Source: CBDFGK01 sp965247075
Lineage (GTDB): Bacteria > Pseudomonadota > Gammaproteobacteria > Pseudomonadales > Halieaceae
NCBI GenBank assembly: GCA_965247075.1
Contig: CBDFGK010000003.1
Span: 2,232,001 to 2,296,000 of the forward strand
Length of the DNA stretch: 64,000 nucleotides
Direction: 5' to 3'
The notes under the pieces are model-generated. The model worked only from the letters and a program-made list of their open reading frames with translations. It did no database searches and was not told the DNA's origin. Shown here piece by piece: positions 8,045-16,865 of the stretch. Positions within the stretch are counted from its first letter, which is position 1, and each line of letters starts with the position of its first letter. The translations under genes and the position numbers were made by a program.

Positions 8045-8389
8045 TTAGACCGAATTGGACCAACGCTGACGATGTCTGCCGCCCCCTCTACTTAGATAAT
8101 TGCTATAGATGTATGTTCCCACGCCATAGCCAAAGCCAGCTGCTAGTCCCAAAGCTCCTCCGGCGAGGCCGCCCCGGGTGGCGCCTGCTATCGTGCCAAG
8201 CACGGCATAAGATCCAATAGTTCCTAAAACGGTTCCGGTTTTAAACCCTGTGAGTGCCGAATTGTATGTATCCGTTAAACCATACCCACCTGACACTGCT
8301 AGCAGCTGCTGGTCCGAAAGAACCATCATTGAGCTGGGCGGGGAAGAGATCGATTTGATCATTAAGGGGTCGTAGATTGTTAAGTTCAT
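8045..8389 (-). CDS. Double-glycine leader peptide with glycine-zipper core
   Basis: 114 residues. The leader ends MVLSDQQLLAVSGG at residue 35, matching the consensus for cleavage by C39-type ABC exporters. The core of 79 residues is rich in Gly and Ala with repeated GxxxG spacing (GTVLGTIGSYAVLGTIAG, GGLAGGALGLAAGFGYGVG). This is typical of pore-forming class II bacteriocins and microcins. It ends in a basic tail, SRGGGRHRQRWSNSV. AAGGAATGACACT precedes the ATG. It lies just after the exporter gene and before a small membrane protein. Probably a secreted antibacterial or signalling peptide. Confidence 0.75.
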   Translation of the reverse strand: MNLTIYDPLMIKSISSPPSSMMVLSDQQLLAVSGGYGLTDTYNSALTGFKTGTVLGTIGSYAVLGTIAGATRGGLAGGALGLAAGFGYGVGTYIYSNYLSRGGGRHRQRWSNSV

Positions 8390-8478
8390 AGTGTCATTCC
8401 TTGTACACGTTTATGAGTCCCGCTCGCGCGGTTTTCACACACCCTTGTGTGAAACCGGTGGGCGGCCATCCGGCCGCA
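8387..8478. repeat. Copy 2 of precursor leader repeat
   Basis: This matches 7386-7470: the same CATTCCTTGTAC, ATGAGT, CG-rich piece, hairpin and GCGGCC tract. It overlaps the last codons of the ABC exporter gene (8435 onward), so this is probably the original copy from which the other was duplicated. Confidence 0.7.
8433..8454. promoter_or_regulatory. Hairpin upstream of precursor 2, overlapping exporter stop
   Basis: A perfect 9-bp inverted repeat TTTCACACA/TGTGTGAAA with CCCT between, 44 bp upstream of the precursor ATG. The exporter stop codon (8435-8437) lies inside one arm. As RNA it could separate exporter from precursor expression; as DNA it could be an operator. It is identical to the hairpin at 7432-7453. 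Confidence 0.6.
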
Positions 8479-10555
8479 AGTTAATAATCTGGTCGGCGTC
8501 GGCAATGGTCTCGGGGCGGTGCGCGACGATAATGCGTGTCATCTTCATGGCGGCCAGGTTGTTGCTGATCTGCTGCTCGGTGGCAATATCGACGTGGCTG
8601 GTGGCTTCATCCAGAAAGAGGATCTGGGGGTCGCGGTAGAATGCGCGCGCCAGCATAATGCGCTGTACTTGTCCGCCGCTGAGGCCGCAACCCATGTCGC
8701 CAAGGTGAGTTTCGTATTGCATCGGCAGTCCGAGGATGTCCGCGTGTATACAGGCAAGTTTAGCGCAACGTACAACCTGTTCCGGATTAATTTGCTGGTC
8801 GAAGCTGGCGATGTTGTCGGCGATGCTGCCGCTCAATAATTGATCGTCTTGGGTGACAGCGGCTATTTGCCGGCGATAATTCATGTGTTTGCCGAGAGTG
8901 CAGCCATCGATGCGTATCTCGCCGGTTGCCGGTAACAGGCCCATAAGGCATTTGAGCAGGGTGCTCTTGCCGCTACCGCTGGAGCCGACGATAGCGGTGG
9001 TTGTGCCGGCCGGGATGTCGAAACTGAGGTTCTTGAATATATCGCTCTCGGTCTCGCTGTAGCGAAAGCTGATTGCGGTCGCGCTCACACGACCCTCTAA
9101 AGGCTGCGCAGTGCCCAGGTCTGTGCTCTCTGCCAGCGAGTCGCGTTCTGTGAAGGCGATATCGGCGATGCGCTCCAGGTGCACACTCAACATTTTGATG
9201 GCGATCAGTTGGTCGATGAGGCCGTCAATGGCGCCCACGAAGCGTTGCTTGTAGCTCATGAAGGCAAACAGCATGCCCAGTGACATGGTATTGGCCATAA
9301 CAGCAGTCGCTGCAAAGTACACGACCAACAGGTTTTCCACGCCAAACAGGAAGGTGCCGGCGGCAGCGTGGCCAATTTCCAGCTTGGCGATACGAATATC
9401 CTTGTTCATGGTATCCACCAGCCGGTTTTGCCAGTGGCTTTGCCGTTCGGCTTCGCGCTGAAACAGCTTTATGGTCTGTATGGCGCGTACGGATTCAATA
9501 AAGCTGGTTTCGCTGTGCGCGGCGGCGGCAATACTGGCTTCGGTCTCGCGTCGCATGGGGCCGTATAAACTCAGCCGGATGCCGCCGTAAACCAGCAGGC
9601 CGGCTATGACAATCGCGGTGAGTCCTACATCGTAGATCAACATAACCGTTAGCGTGACCAATGCCATCAAGCCATCGATAAGTGCACTGACCAGGCCGGT
9701 GGTGAGAACCTGCTTTACCGCGTCAATGGATGAGAAACGCGACAGCACATCACCCAGATGGCGCCGTTGGAAATAGGACATGGGCAAGCGAATCAGATGA
9801 TGAAACAGGTTGCCGGCCAGTTGCAGGTGCAGGCGACTGGACAAATACAACAGTGATGAGGAGCGCAGGGCCTGGGTGCCAACTTCGATAATCAGCAGCA
9901 AGCCGAAACCCATGGCCAGCACCGATAACAAATCCGTGTCACTGCGCAGCACCACGTCGTCCACCACGGTTTGCATATAGAATGGCGCCGCCACGGCGTA
10001 CACCTGCAGCAGTAAGGAAAGTAGCAGTATCTGGGCAAGGCTGCGTTTCAAGCCGGTCACGCGAGACCACAGGGCGCACAACGGCAGGCGCTCAATTTGT
10101 TTACTGGGCTGGAAGGCCTGGGTGGGGGTGAGTTCCAGCGCGATGCCGGTAAAGTGGTTGGCGAATTCCTTCACGGTGAGCCGCACCGCCCCTTGGGCGG
10201 GATCGTGAATCTGCAGCGTCTTGCGACCTATTGATTTGAGCACCACGAAGTGGTCCAGGTCCCAATGTAGTACGCAGGGCAGTTGCAACTGCTGCAGTGA
10301 TTCCAGCTCTACCTTCAGTGGGCGGGCCGCCAGGTCGAGTCGGCTGGCAATAGTAATCAGGTCTTTGAGATTACAGCCCTGGCTGGATACCGAAAAGCGC
10401 CGCCGCAGTGTGGCCAGGTCCGTGGTAAATCCGTGGTAGCCGGCAATCATGGCCAGGCAGGCGAGCCCGCATTCACTGGTTTCAGCCTGGCGAATTAACG
10501 GCAGCCGCCGGGCAGAAATGAACGAGAGTTGGTCGAGGGCGGCTGTACCGTTCAT
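8435..10555 (-). CDS. C39-peptidase ABC exporter (bacteriocin processing/secretion)
   Basis: 706 residues with three domains. The N-terminal C39 peptidase has QAETSECGLACLAMIAGYHG (catalytic Cys) and the His of HWDLDHFVVLKSIG followed by IHDPAQG. The transmembrane ABC exporter domain spans roughly residues 160-430. The ATPase has Walker A GSSGSGKSTLLKCL, signature LSGGQVQRIMLARAF, Walker B ILFLDEATSH and the H-loop IIVAHRPE. Such proteins cut double-glycine leaders and export the peptide across the inner membrane. The ATG at 10555 overlaps the HlyD stop as ATGA, which favours it over the longer frame to 10597. It should serve the precursors at 8045 and 7080, and possibly 40409. Confidence 0.9.
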   Translation of the reverse strand: MNGTAALDQLSFISARRLPLIRQAETSECGLACLAMIAGYHGFTTDLATLRRRFSVSSQGCNLKDLITIASRLDLAARPLKVELESLQQLQLPCVLHWDLDHFVVLKSIGRKTLQIHDPAQGAVRLTVKEFANHFTGIALELTPTQAFQPSKQIERLPLCALWSRVTGLKRSLAQILLLSLLLQVYAVAAPFYMQTVVDDVVLRSDTDLLSVLAMGFGLLLIIEVGTQALRSSSLLYLSSRLHLQLAGNLFHHLIRLPMSYFQRRHLGDVLSRFSSIDAVKQVLTTGLVSALIDGLMALVTLTVMLIYDVGLTAIVIAGLLVYGGIRLSLYGPMRRETEASIAAAAHSETSFIESVRAIQTIKLFQREAERQSHWQNRLVDTMNKDIRIAKLEIGHAAAGTFLFGVENLLVVYFAATAVMANTMSLGMLFAFMSYKQRFVGAIDGLIDQLIAIKMLSVHLERIADIAFTERDSLAESTDLGTAQPLEGRVSATAISFRYSETESDIFKNLSFDIPAGTTTAIVGSSGSGKSTLLKCLMGLLPATGEIRIDGCTLGKHMNYRRQIAAVTQDDQLLSGSIADNIASFDQQINPEQVVRCAKLACIHADILGLPMQYETHLGDMGCGLSGGQVQRIMLARAFYRDPQILFLDEATSHVDIATEQQISNNLAAMKMTRIIVAHRPETIADADQIINLRPDGRPPVSHKGV

Positions 10556-11799
10556 TGCAATCTGCCACGCAGGCTCAGTAGGGGTTCCATCAACCACTGC
10601 AACAGCGACCTTTGTTCCAACTGCACGTCGGCGCGCAGGGTCATACCGGCCTTGAGGGGTAGCTGTTTGCCGTCGGCGCGTACCGAAGCTGAGTGCAGCC
10701 GGGCTCGCACTTTGTACACGGGTTCGCGGATCGGGAAAGGCAGCTGATCGATTTCACCGGGCAGACTGCTGGTTGCAGATACAGAGTGAATGGCACCGGC
10801 TGAGCTGCCAAATTTTTGATGGGGAAAGGCATCGTAACGCAATGACAATGCCTGCCCGGGCCGTAGGAAGCCGGCCGCGCGCACGGGTATCAACAGCCGG
10901 GCTACCAATTCTGAGTTCACGGGCAGCAGCGTCATCAACGGTATGTTGAAGCGCGCGCGTTGACCTGGTAATACGCGAATATCGCTGATCGTGCCGCTGA
11001 TGGAAGCCTTGATAACGTAGGCGCGATTGCCGCGTAACCTGGCGATTTGCTGGGACAGGTCGCTGAGCGTTATGCGCAGGCTGTCAGCCTGGTTGGCGGC
11101 CTCTATGGGTTGTTGCTTTTTGTGAACCTGCAATTGTGCAATGTTGGCCTGCTGGCGTAAGCGCAGTAGTGAAAGCTGCTGAATCTTCTATTTTAGGCTC
11201 AGTTGCTGTTCCTCTAGCAGTTCCAGTTCTGCGTCGGTGATGTGGCCTTCCCGTTGCAGTTGTGAAAAGCGCAGTTTGCGCTTGGCTGTCAAGGCGGCCT
11301 GTTGTTCCAGCGTGGTGATCTGCGCCGTCAACCCTTGCAATTCCAGGCGCGCGGCGCTGATACGTTGCGCCAGGTCCTCGCCAGCGCTTTTTCCCAGTTG
11401 GTCGGCGCGTTGCAGTTGCCGCAGCAGGGCCTGCTTTTGCTGTTGATATTCCGCCAGTAGCAGTGTTTCCAGATGCTGGCCATCGGTGAGCATGCGATCA
11501 CCGTTAATAATGGCCAGTGGCTGGTTTTGAACAACCCGCTCGCCCTCGGTGACCAGCAACTGGGCCAGCTTTCCTTCCGATTGTGGATACACCAGTACCA
11601 ATCCGGCGGCGGGTTCCAGCCAGCCACGTACGGTTTCCCGGCGGGAGAAATTTGCCTGGGTTAGAAAGATTGCTACCAACATCAACCAGCACAGCACTCC
11701 CAGGCATAGAAGGTTGTGGCTGAGCCTGGGCAAGACCACCACATCGCCCTGCAGGCGATTACGCCGGTTGCTGATCACTTGTTGTCGGAACAATCCCAT
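10552..11799 (-). pseudogene. HlyD-family membrane fusion protein, interrupted by one TAG
   Basis: Read through, the frame gives 415 residues. It comprises a short cytoplasmic start, a membrane span (LLCLGVLCWLMLVAIFLTQ), the first lipoyl half (AGLVLVYPQSEGKLAQLLVTEGERV), a coiled-coil hairpin (residues about 95-220), the second lipoyl half (ISGTISDIRVLPGQRARF) and the beta-barrel end. A single TAG at 11188-11190 (codon 204) cuts it inside the coiled coil; frame and homology continue cleanly on both sides. This is the periplasmic adaptor that links the ABC exporter to TolC. The break should disable export unless it is suppressed or a sequencing error. The stop overlaps the exporter start by 4 bases. 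Confidence 0.85.
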
Positions 11800-11953
11800 A
11801 GCGCATCCTTGCGCGAGTGGAGTTGTGCTTGAGTATAGAACGATTACGTCCGCTGAAAAGGGCGCAGAGCACTACTTGATCGAAAGCGATGAAATATAGA
11901 TTTGCCGGTCAACTCGCCTATACTGTAGCCACCGTCTGCGAGCCTTTTTGCTT

Positions 11954-13780
11954 ATGTCGTTGTCCCGTTTACTACGCTATGGCCTGTTGCTGTCCCTGCT
12001 GTCCTTATCCGTTTATGGCTATCGCCTGATCTGGGGGCAGCCATTTAATTTTGACCACTTCGTCGATCGCAGCCTGTTTGAAAATGCCAGGCAATATCCT
12101 GAATTGATTACCACCTTAGGTCTGATCGAGAATACCTGGCTGGATTTTCATAGTGATAAGCTCAGCGACTTGTCGCCATCCGTACAGGCAGATGTAGTGG
12201 CGCAATCGCGCCAACAATTTGCACTGCTACAGCAATACCGGCGCAGCAAGCTGTCTGCTCAACATGCACTTACCTATGATGCTATTTACTGGATGGATGC
12301 GGCGCGGCTGGCGGCAATGGAATTTCCCTATCACTTCGACAGGCTGGCCTATGTCGGTCCCTATCCAGTGAACCAGATGAGCGGAGCGCAGGACCTGCCG
12401 CATATGGTCTTGACCCAGTATCAGCGAGTGGTCGATGCGGCCAGCGCCAAACGCTACCTGGCCCGGGTCGATGCGATCGCTCCGTTTTTGGAAAACCTGC
12501 AGGCCGCTATGGCCTATCGCACGGAACTGGGAGTGGTGCCGCCTGGGATTATCATGCAGCGCCTTATCGAGCAGGCCGAGATGCTGGCAGCAACGCCGCC
12601 GCTGCAGTGGGCGATTTACACGGCGCTGGCCGAAAAGCTGGCGGCCACATCAGTAGACCGGGAAGAGCAGGCAGAACTATTGCGGCGCAATGAAGATTTG
12701 CTTGAAACTGCAGTGATTCCGGCCTGGCAAAAATTCCTCGCCTATCTCGAACAGCTCAATGGACAGGCGCCGCAAGCGGTAGGTTTATGGCGTTTGCCTG
12801 ATGGACAGGCTTACTACCAGGCGCTGTTGCGTCTTTATACCACCACGGATATGAGTGCCGATGAAATTCATGCACTGGGTCTTCGACGGGTAGCAGAAAT
12901 TGGTGAGCAGATGGGTTTGGCACTGGCGGCGCTGGGCTACGAAGAGGGCAGCGTCAGTGATCGCATGTCGGCCCTGGCTGCAGCACCGGGTTCCGCCTAC
13001 GCAGCCGGCGCGGGCGTGCGCGAGGAAATCCTCGCAGAATACACTCGCCTGGTACGCGAATTACAATCGCGCACAGAGGTCGCTTTTCGTGACTTGCCGC
13101 CACAGCAGGTGATAGTAAAGGCTGAGCCACCGGAAACAGAAGCCGGTGCTGCGGGTGCGCACTATCAACCGCCGGCGTTGGACGGCAGTACGCCGGGATA
13201 TTTTGTCGCCAATTTACGCGACCCCGCCGAGACCCAGCGCTTTGCCATGCGCACCCTGGCGGCGCACGAGGCCGTGCCTGGACATCACTTTCAAATCGCC
13301 ACTCAACAGAATTTGGAAAATTTGCCCATGGCGAGAAAACTGGCATTCCCGGCAGCATACACCGAGGGTTGGGCCCTCTACACAGAACGCCTGGTCTATG
13401 AGTTGGGGCTGCACGACTCGCTGAGCAATATCGGCCGGCTGCAAGCTGAGATGTTTCGAGCGGTGCGATTGGTGGTGGACACCGGTATACATGCCCGGCG
13501 CTGGTCCCGTGCGCAATCGATCGACTATATGCGCAAACACACGGGCATGCCGCAGGGTGAGGTGGTCACAGAAATAGAGCGCTACATTGTCATGCCGGGC
13601 CAGGCCTGCGCCTACATGATTGGCATGCTGGAGATTCTGGCGCTGCGCGAGGAGGCCCGCCAGCGCCAGGGTGCGGCCTTTAACCTGCCGGATTTTCACG
13701 CTGCGGTGTTGGGTAATGGCGCACTGCCACTGGCGATTTTGCGCCGTGAAGTCGAGCGCGCCTTAGCCGCCAGTGGTTAG
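11954..13780 (+). CDS. DUF885-family protein, predicted metallopeptidase-like
   Basis: 608 residues with an N-terminal signal anchor (LLRYGLLLSLLSLSVYGYRLIW) and the long helical DUF885 body. Diagnostic are LAAHEAVPGHHFQIA around residue 440, an HExxxGHH-like putative metal site, and AYTEGWALYTERLVYELG shortly after, then the Gln-Ala-Cys-Ala-Tyr segment MPGQACAYMIGMLEI. Family members are predicted zinc peptidases of the cell envelope, but few have been studied. A TTG six bases upstream (11948) could also start translation. It is divergent from the HlyD gene. Confidence 0.82.
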   Translation: MSLSRLLRYGLLLSLLSLSVYGYRLIWGQPFNFDHFVDRSLFENARQYPELITTLGLIENTWLDFHSDKLSDLSPSVQADVVAQSRQQFALLQQYRRSKLSAQHALTYDAIYWMDAARLAAMEFPYHFDRLAYVGPYPVNQMSGAQDLPHMVLTQYQRVVDAASAKRYLARVDAIAPFLENLQAAMAYRTELGVVPPGIIMQRLIEQAEMLAATPPLQWAIYTALAEKLAATSVDREEQAELLRRNEDLLETAVIPAWQKFLAYLEQLNGQAPQAVGLWRLPDGQAYYQALLRLYTTTDMSADEIHALGLRRVAEIGEQMGLALAALGYEEGSVSDRMSALAAAPGSAYAAGAGVREEILAEYTRLVRELQSRTEVAFRDLPPQQVIVKAEPPETEAGAAGAHYQPPALDGSTPGYFVANLRDPAETQRFAMRTLAAHEAVPGHHFQIATQQNLENLPMARKLAFPAAYTEGWALYTERLVYELGLHDSLSNIGRLQAEMFRAVRLVVDTGIHARRWSRAQSIDYMRKHTGMPQGEVVTEIERYIVMPGQACAYMIGMLEILALREEARQRQGAAFNLPDFHAAVLGNGALPLAILRREVERALAASG

Positions 13781-15234
13781 ATACCACCCATCAGCATGTA
13801 CTTGATTTCCAGGTAGTCATCCATGCCGTACTTGGAGCCCTCGCGGCCGCAGCCAGATTCCTTGACGCCGCCAAAGGGTGCCATCTCGTTGGAGATAATA
13901 CCCTCGTTAATGCCGACGATGCCGTAGTCCAGGGCTTCGGCCACGCGCCACACGCGGCCGATATCACGGGTATAAAAGTAGGAGGCCAGCCCGAATTCCG
14001 TATCGTTGGCCATGGCGATAACTTCCGCTTCTGTAGAGAAGCGAATCACCGGTGCTACCGGGCCAAAAATCTCGTTGCGAAACACCGCCATATCAGAGGT
14101 GACCTCAGTCAGCACCGTGGGCTGGTAAAAACAGCCACCGAGTGCATGGGGGCCGCCCCCGACGGCCACTTTGGCGCCCTGGCTGATGGAGGTTTGCACC
14201 AGTTCGTCGACATCCTTAACGGCTTTTTCGTTCACCAGTGGTCCGCTGGTTACGCCCGCATCCATACCATTGCCTACCACCAACTCCTGCGTCGCCTTAA
14301 CCAGCTTTTCCACCAACTCATCGTAGACAGCATCCTGTACAAACATGCGGTTGGAACACACACAGGTCTGGCCGGAGTTGCGGTACTTGGAGATCATGGC
14401 GCCGGTAATGGCCGCGTCGATATCGGCATCGTCAAATACGATAAAGGGCGCGTTGCCACCCAGTTCCATGGAGGTCTTCTTCATGGTGGCCGCACACTGC
14501 GCTGTCAGCATCTTGCCCACCGGCGTAGAGCCGGTAAAGGTCAGCTTGCGCACGATGGGGTTACCGGTCAGTTCGCCGCCTATGGCGCTGCTGGTGCCGC
14601 ACACCACGTTGAATACCCCCGCGGGTACGCCGGCGCGCTCGGCCAGCACTGCCATAGCGAAGGCCGACAGCGGTGTTTCGGTGGCGGGCTTGATGACAAT
14701 GGTACAGCCGACCGCCAGGGCGGGAGCCGCCTTGCGTGCAATCATGGCATTGGGAAAGTTCCAGGGGGTAATTGCAGCGACCACACCCACCGGTTGTTTA
14801 ATGGTGATAATGCGTTTGTCGGCGGAGGGGGCCGGTATAACATCGCCGTCTACACGCTTGGCCTGTTCGCCGAACCACTCTACAAATGCTGCACCGTAGG
14901 CCACTTCGCCACGGGATTCGGCCAATACCTTGCCCTGCTCGGCGGTCATGATAATGGCCAGGTCTTCCTGGTTTTCCATCATCAGGTCAAACCACTTGCG
15001 CATGATCTGGGCGCGGCCTTTGGCGGGTACGGCCTTCCAGCTTCGCATGGCAAGCTCAGCGGCCTCAATGGCGCGACGTGTTTCTGCAGCGCCGACTTTG
15101 GCGATCTCAACTATCACTTCTCCGTTGACCGGATTGGTCACGGCGACGGTGGCACCGTTATCGGCGTCCACCCATTCACCGTTGATATAAGACTGGTGTT
15201 GCAACAGGCTGGGATCACTGAGTTGCATTGTCAT
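13777..15234 (-). CDS. gabD: NAD(P)-dependent succinate-semialdehyde dehydrogenase
   Basis: 485 residues, close to GabD of other proteobacteria. It has VVAAITPWNFPNAMIARKAA, CTIVIKPATETPLSA, the Glu of MELGGNAPFIVFDDAD, the catalytic Cys of RNSGQTCVCSNRM, and EIFGPVAPVIRF. Cys-Val-Cys at the active site and the overall pattern fit GabD better than generic ALDH. It oxidises succinate semialdehyde to succinate, the last step of GABA use. AGGAG lies 5 bases before the ATG at 15234; the frame is open further but has no start support. No gabT is adjacent. The stop overlaps the end of the DUF885 gene by 4 bases, tail to tail. Confidence 0.85.
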   Translation of the reverse strand: MTMQLSDPSLLQHQSYINGEWVDADNGATVAVTNPVNGEVIVEIAKVGAAETRRAIEAAELAMRSWKAVPAKGRAQIMRKWFDLMMENQEDLAIIMTAEQGKVLAESRGEVAYGAAFVEWFGEQAKRVDGDVIPAPSADKRIITIKQPVGVVAAITPWNFPNAMIARKAAPALAVGCTIVIKPATETPLSAFAMAVLAERAGVPAGVFNVVCGTSSAIGGELTGNPIVRKLTFTGSTPVGKMLTAQCAATMKKTSMELGGNAPFIVFDDADIDAAITGAMISKYRNSGQTCVCSNRMFVQDAVYDELVEKLVKATQELVVGNGMDAGVTSGPLVNEKAVKDVDELVQTSISQGAKVAVGGGPHALGGCFYQPTVLTEVTSDMAVFRNEIFGPVAPVIRFSTEAEVIAMANDTEFGLASYFYTRDIGRVWRVAEALDYGIVGINEGIISNEMAPFGGVKESGCGREGSKYGMDDYLEIKYMLMGGI

Positions 15235-15434
15235 GGTTTTCTCCTGGATTTTAGGCGCGAAGTACCAACAGTGGAACTCCATCCGCTGTTGGCAGGGCAA
15301 TGGCATCGAAGAACAGGGTAAACAATTCTGAGTGGGAGGAAATCCCCGGTTTTTGGTAGATGTTTTTGCGGTGCACCTGCTCGGTCCGGGTTCTGAGTAG
15401 TGTTGAGCGAGGCTGCCATAGGCGGCAAAGTCTA

Positions 15435-16451
15435 TCACGCAGCGCTGGTTTTTTGACGTGCTGTTTTGATGGCGTGTTTTTTCAGTAGGCCACGCAGTTG
15501 GTCATAACTCAAGCCCAGCGCCTGGGCGGTGCGACCCTGGTGGTGTTGTTGTTGTTGCAGCGTTTGCTGCAACAACTTGAGTTCGTACTCTTTGACGGCG
15601 CGCTCGAAATCCACCGGCGGAGGAGGGTCTGAAATCTGCGCCACGGACCTTACCGGCTCTGGTTCGGTCCAGTCCGCAAAGGGGGAGGTAAAAGGATCCA
15701 GCACGATCTCTGCTACCGGCGTGGCCGGGTCGCCCCAGCGCGATACCGAGCGCTCCACGGTATTTTTCAGCTCGCGCACGTTGCCTGGCCAGGCGTGCCG
15801 CAACAGGGTCAGTGCGGCGGCTTCGGTAAAGCCGGGGAATAGTTCCCAGCCCATTTCACTGCACATTTGCACCGCAAAATGGTGGGCCAGTTCCGGTATA
15901 TCACTGAGCCGATGGCGCAGCGGCGGCAAATGCACCACGTCAAAACCGAGTCGGTCCAGCAGGTCGGCTCGAAACTCTCCGCGTTCTACCAGTTCCCTCA
16001 GGTCGGCATTGGTGGCGCCAATAACCCGCACATCTGCCTGTAGTGTGGTGTGGCCGCCCAGGCGTTCGTATTCGCCGTACTCAATTAGTCGCAACAGTTT
16101 TTCCTGCAGGCGGCCAGACATGGTGGCCAGTTCGTCCAAAAACAATGTGCCGCCATCGGCGCGTTCGAAACGGCCCTGGTGGCTGCGGGTGGCGCCGGTG
16201 AAAGCACCGGCTTCATGGCCGAACAACTCAGATTCCAGCAGTTGGTCGGCCAGGGCGGCGCAATTGACCTTTAACAGCGGGCCGTCCCAGCGCGGCGACA
16301 AAAAGTGCAGGCGCTCAGCCACCAGCTCCTTACCCGTACCGCGCTCGCCAATCACCAGCACCGGCCGGTTAATGGGGGCCAGCCGTGAAACCTGCTCCAG
16401 CGCCTGGGTGAGGGTGATCGAATTGCCGATCATGCGTTCTTGATCTCTCAT
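15435..16451 (-). CDS. pspF: Phage-shock operon activator PspF (sigma-54 dependent)
   Basis: 338 residues: an AAA+ sigma-54 activator domain starting almost at the N-terminus, with no receiver domain, as in PspF. It shows Walker A GERGTGKELVAERLHFLSPR, the sigma-54 loop GHEAGAFTGATRSHQGRFER, Walker B GGTLFLDELATM, and a C-terminal Fis-type helix-turn-helix (RTAQALGLSYDQLRGLLKKH). It drives the psp genes when PspA releases it during membrane stress. It is divergent from the psp operon across about 200 bp containing a sigma-54 promoter and paired repeats, the standard psp layout. Confidence 0.92.
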   Translation of the reverse strand: MRDQERMIGNSITLTQALEQVSRLAPINRPVLVIGERGTGKELVAERLHFLSPRWDGPLLKVNCAALADQLLESELFGHEAGAFTGATRSHQGRFERADGGTLFLDELATMSGRLQEKLLRLIEYGEYERLGGHTTLQADVRVIGATNADLRELVERGEFRADLLDRLGFDVVHLPPLRHRLSDIPELAHHFAVQMCSEMGWELFPGFTEAAALTLLRHAWPGNVRELKNTVERSVSRWGDPATPVAEIVLDPFTSPFADWTEPEPVRSVAQISDPPPPVDFERAVKEYELKLLQQTLQQQQHHQGRTAQALGLSYDQLRGLLKKHAIKTARQKTSAA

Positions 16452-16463
16452 GGGTCAAATATA

Positions 16464-16497
16464 CCAATAAATATGGCTATATAAACCAATAATATGG
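16464..16497. promoter_or_regulatory. Paired CCAATA-type repeats, likely PspF upstream sites
   Basis: Two near-palindromic repeats, CCAATAAATATGG (16464-16476) and CCAATAATATGG (16486-16497), are spaced 22 bp apart, two helical turns, in AT-rich DNA about 80-110 bp upstream of the sigma-54 promoter. In other bacteria PspF binds two such upstream sites. The sequence itself shows only the repeats; the assignment to PspF is inferred. Confidence 0.55.
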
Positions 16498-16571
16498 TCA
16501 GAATATGTAAATAGTTTGAAACAAAAAGTGAAGCAACATACTAAATCTATATAAATCAATAACATAAAAAG

Positions 16572-16589
16572 TTGGCACACATTATGTAA
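16572..16589 (+). promoter_or_regulatory. Sigma-54 promoter of the psp operon
   Basis: TTGGCACACATTATGTAA matches the -24/-12 consensus TGGCAC-N5-TTGCA. GG (16574-16575) and GT (16586-16587) are exactly 12 bp apart; the -12 box has GT in place of GC. It lies about 60 bp before the first gene of the psp operon and downstream of the paired repeats, and pspF is divergent. Confidence 0.75.
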
Positions 16590-16649
16590 TACCTAAGGGG
16601 ACATCAAAAACAACTGCCATCCGGTGGCAACAAGGTAGGGAGTAACAAC

Positions 16650-16853
16650 ATGACAGCTTTGGAAGAACGTGTGCTGATCTATACCGCCCTGGCGGTGGTC
16701 TGCTCATTCATCATGGTCTCCATCTCAGCGATGGCGGGTGCGTTGACTTTCATTCAAATCGCGGCAGTGGTTGAGGCGCTGTATTGGTTCGGTTTACCGA
16801 AACCCGGCAGCTTCAAGCATCGCCAAAACCGCATACTGTTTAACGGCCAATAA
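16650..16853 (+). CDS. Small membrane protein, first gene of psp operon
   Basis: 67 residues. One long hydrophobic region (LIYTALAVVCSFIMVSISAMAGALTFIQIAAVVEALYWFG, probably two spans) is followed by a basic tail ending RQNRILFNGQ. GGGAG lies before the ATG. It is 12 bp from pspA and directly behind the sigma-54 promoter, so it is the first PspF-controlled product. It is not PspA, B, C, D or E and is not clearly PspG. It may take part in the membrane-stress response; function unknown. Confidence 0.7.
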   Translation: MTALEERVLIYTALAVVCSFIMVSISAMAGALTFIQIAAVVEALYWFGLPKPGSFKHRQNRILFNGQ

Positions 16854-16865
16854 AGGAGCATTATC

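Noticed and set aside
14146..15321. Long open frame of 391 codons opposite gabD
   Set aside because: It is the mirror of the well-supported gabD gene, has no family motifs and no ribosome site.
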